Source: Acanthaster planci (lineage: Eukaryota > Echinodermata > Asteroidea > Valvatida > Acanthasteridae). Taken from it: a DNA stretch of 62,000 nucleotides. The position numbers were made by a program, and so were the translations under genes. How positions within the stretch are numbered: the stretch's first letter is position 1; every line of letters begins with the position of its first letter. Under the pieces are notes generated by a model. That model was not told where the DNA came from. It made no database searches and saw only the letters and a list, made by a program, of their open reading frames with translations. The stretch is from positions 653,627-715,626 of the forward strand of contig NW_019091482.1 in NCBI RefSeq assembly GCF_001949145.1, read 5' to 3'. Of the stretch, positions 61,241-62,000 are shown piece after piece.

Positions 61241-61534
61241 AAAATAAAGCAAGTCTGGTCCGAGCCAATTTGGCTCATCAGGCCGGTGTTTATCTCTGGT
61301 TTCTTTGGCATGAAATGACTGAGAATATTTCCATTCCCCCCTGGATGGGATGCCAGTCCATCGCAGGTTGTTTCCACAGCTAATGCTGGTACCCATTTAT
61401 ACTCCTGGGTGGAGAGAGGCAAGCAGGGGTGAAGAGGCTTGCCAAGGGCCACAACATACTTCCAGCAGCTGGATTCGAACCTCCAACCCTATGATTGGAA
61501 GCCACAAATCCTAACTACTTGGCCACATGCCCCC
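61241..61534 (-). mobile_element. tRNA-derived SINE with 16-bp target-site duplication
   Basis: Read on the minus strand, the head from 61534 has a pol III A box (TGGCCAAGTAGTTAGG) and B box (GGTTCGAATCC). A body follows with CTTGGCAAGCCTCTTCACC and a tail with GGCCTGATGAGCC. It is flanked by ctagatatgaacgcaa (61225-61240) and ctagatatgaaagcaa (61535-61550), 15 of 16 identical, which marks target-primed insertion. The 3' end is T-rich, not a clean poly(A), so it probably borrows a LINE tail. Confidence 0.88.
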
Positions 61535-62000
61535 CTAGATATGAAAGCAATAAAATGAAATTTTATGACAAGTCACAACTAAGCACATGTACATGTACCT
61601 GCCTACTCCGATAAATAATTTCAAGTTTGTGATGAAACATGAAAATTGCACCTCAGTGTTTTACACCAAATGTTAGGAAAATACTGATGGGGAGGCTTGG
61701 AACAATTGTAAAGCAGTCTGGTGTAATACTACTCCGTGATTGCAATTTATAAAAATAGATTCAGAGAATAAGATCAAAAATGGCTTCCATGTGAGTAAGG
61801 TCTATTGGTTGTGCATGTTTCATGTAATTTTTGCATGCAAGCTTTGCATGCGCAGGCACATGATACCGTGAGTTTTGGAATATACATTTGGCCAATTGGT
61901 GACTGTTAAAAACAAAAAGAACAAAAACGACTGCAGCATGGCCCACCCATCAAGGATACTCATCTAGTCCGCTAAAATTGGTAATTTTACGGACTTAGAA

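Noticed and set aside
1-62000. CRISPR arrays, bacterial operons, true tRNA or rRNA genes
   Set aside because: No regularly spaced identical repeats with unique spacers, no rRNA signature, and the tRNA-like boxes found belong to SINE-type sequences. The DNA is eukaryotic.

Overview
The window is animal nuclear DNA. It has no bacterial-style operons or ribosome binding sites. The one gene I can reconstruct is cut by 15 GT-AG introns, and most of the rest is non-coding or made of eukaryotic transposon remains (a non-LTR retrotransposon, a tRNA-headed SINE, hAT-like and TA-flanked inverted-repeat elements, a foldback element). The very frequent palindrome TACATGTA, the SINE type and the intron-rich repair gene suggest a marine invertebrate, perhaps a deuterostome such as an echinoderm, hemichordate or cephalochordate. 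The species call is inference only.

Main gene (minus strand, 28928 down to 11195): a complete 16-exon polynucleotide kinase 3'-phosphatase (PNKP). I placed every exon by reading splice sites and checking phase. The coding exons add up to 2286 nt, an open frame of 761 residues plus TGA. Domain order is FHA (exons 1-3), a roughly 290-residue acidic repetitive linker (all in exon 3), HAD-type DNA 3'-phosphatase (exons 4-10), then P-loop DNA 5'-kinase (exons 11-16). From memory, vertebrate PNKP is about 520 residues, and nearly all the extra length here is the linker. The linker carries five KNY/SDSD-type acidic repeats and a p21-like PCNA-binding motif (KGDITDFF followed by basic residues). These two features are the most interesting part of the window.

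Layout. 1-4860: no gene found. 4900-8200: a divergent pair of TATA/ORF-like units followed by a frameshifted, decayed coding block that I cannot assign. 8200-11194: downstream flank of PNKP. 11195-28943: PNKP, with a minisatellite, two copies of a 190-bp repeat and an antisense non-LTR retrotransposon in its introns. 29000-34700: non-coding, with a small MITE and a hairpin cluster. 34731-36840: a foldback element with long inverted arms. 36841-42890: non-coding, with a hAT-type MITE and one copy of a 650-bp dispersed repeat. 42890-59400: mostly non-coding, with further repeat copies and several short minus-strand segments that look like spliced exons of an unidentified gene. 59408-60270: a TA-flanked inverted-repeat transposon. 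60510-60742: a possible plus-strand exon. 61241-61534: a tRNA-derived SINE with a 16-bp target-site duplication.

Most open frames of 60-100 codons here are chance products of AT-rich non-coding DNA and are not reported as genes.
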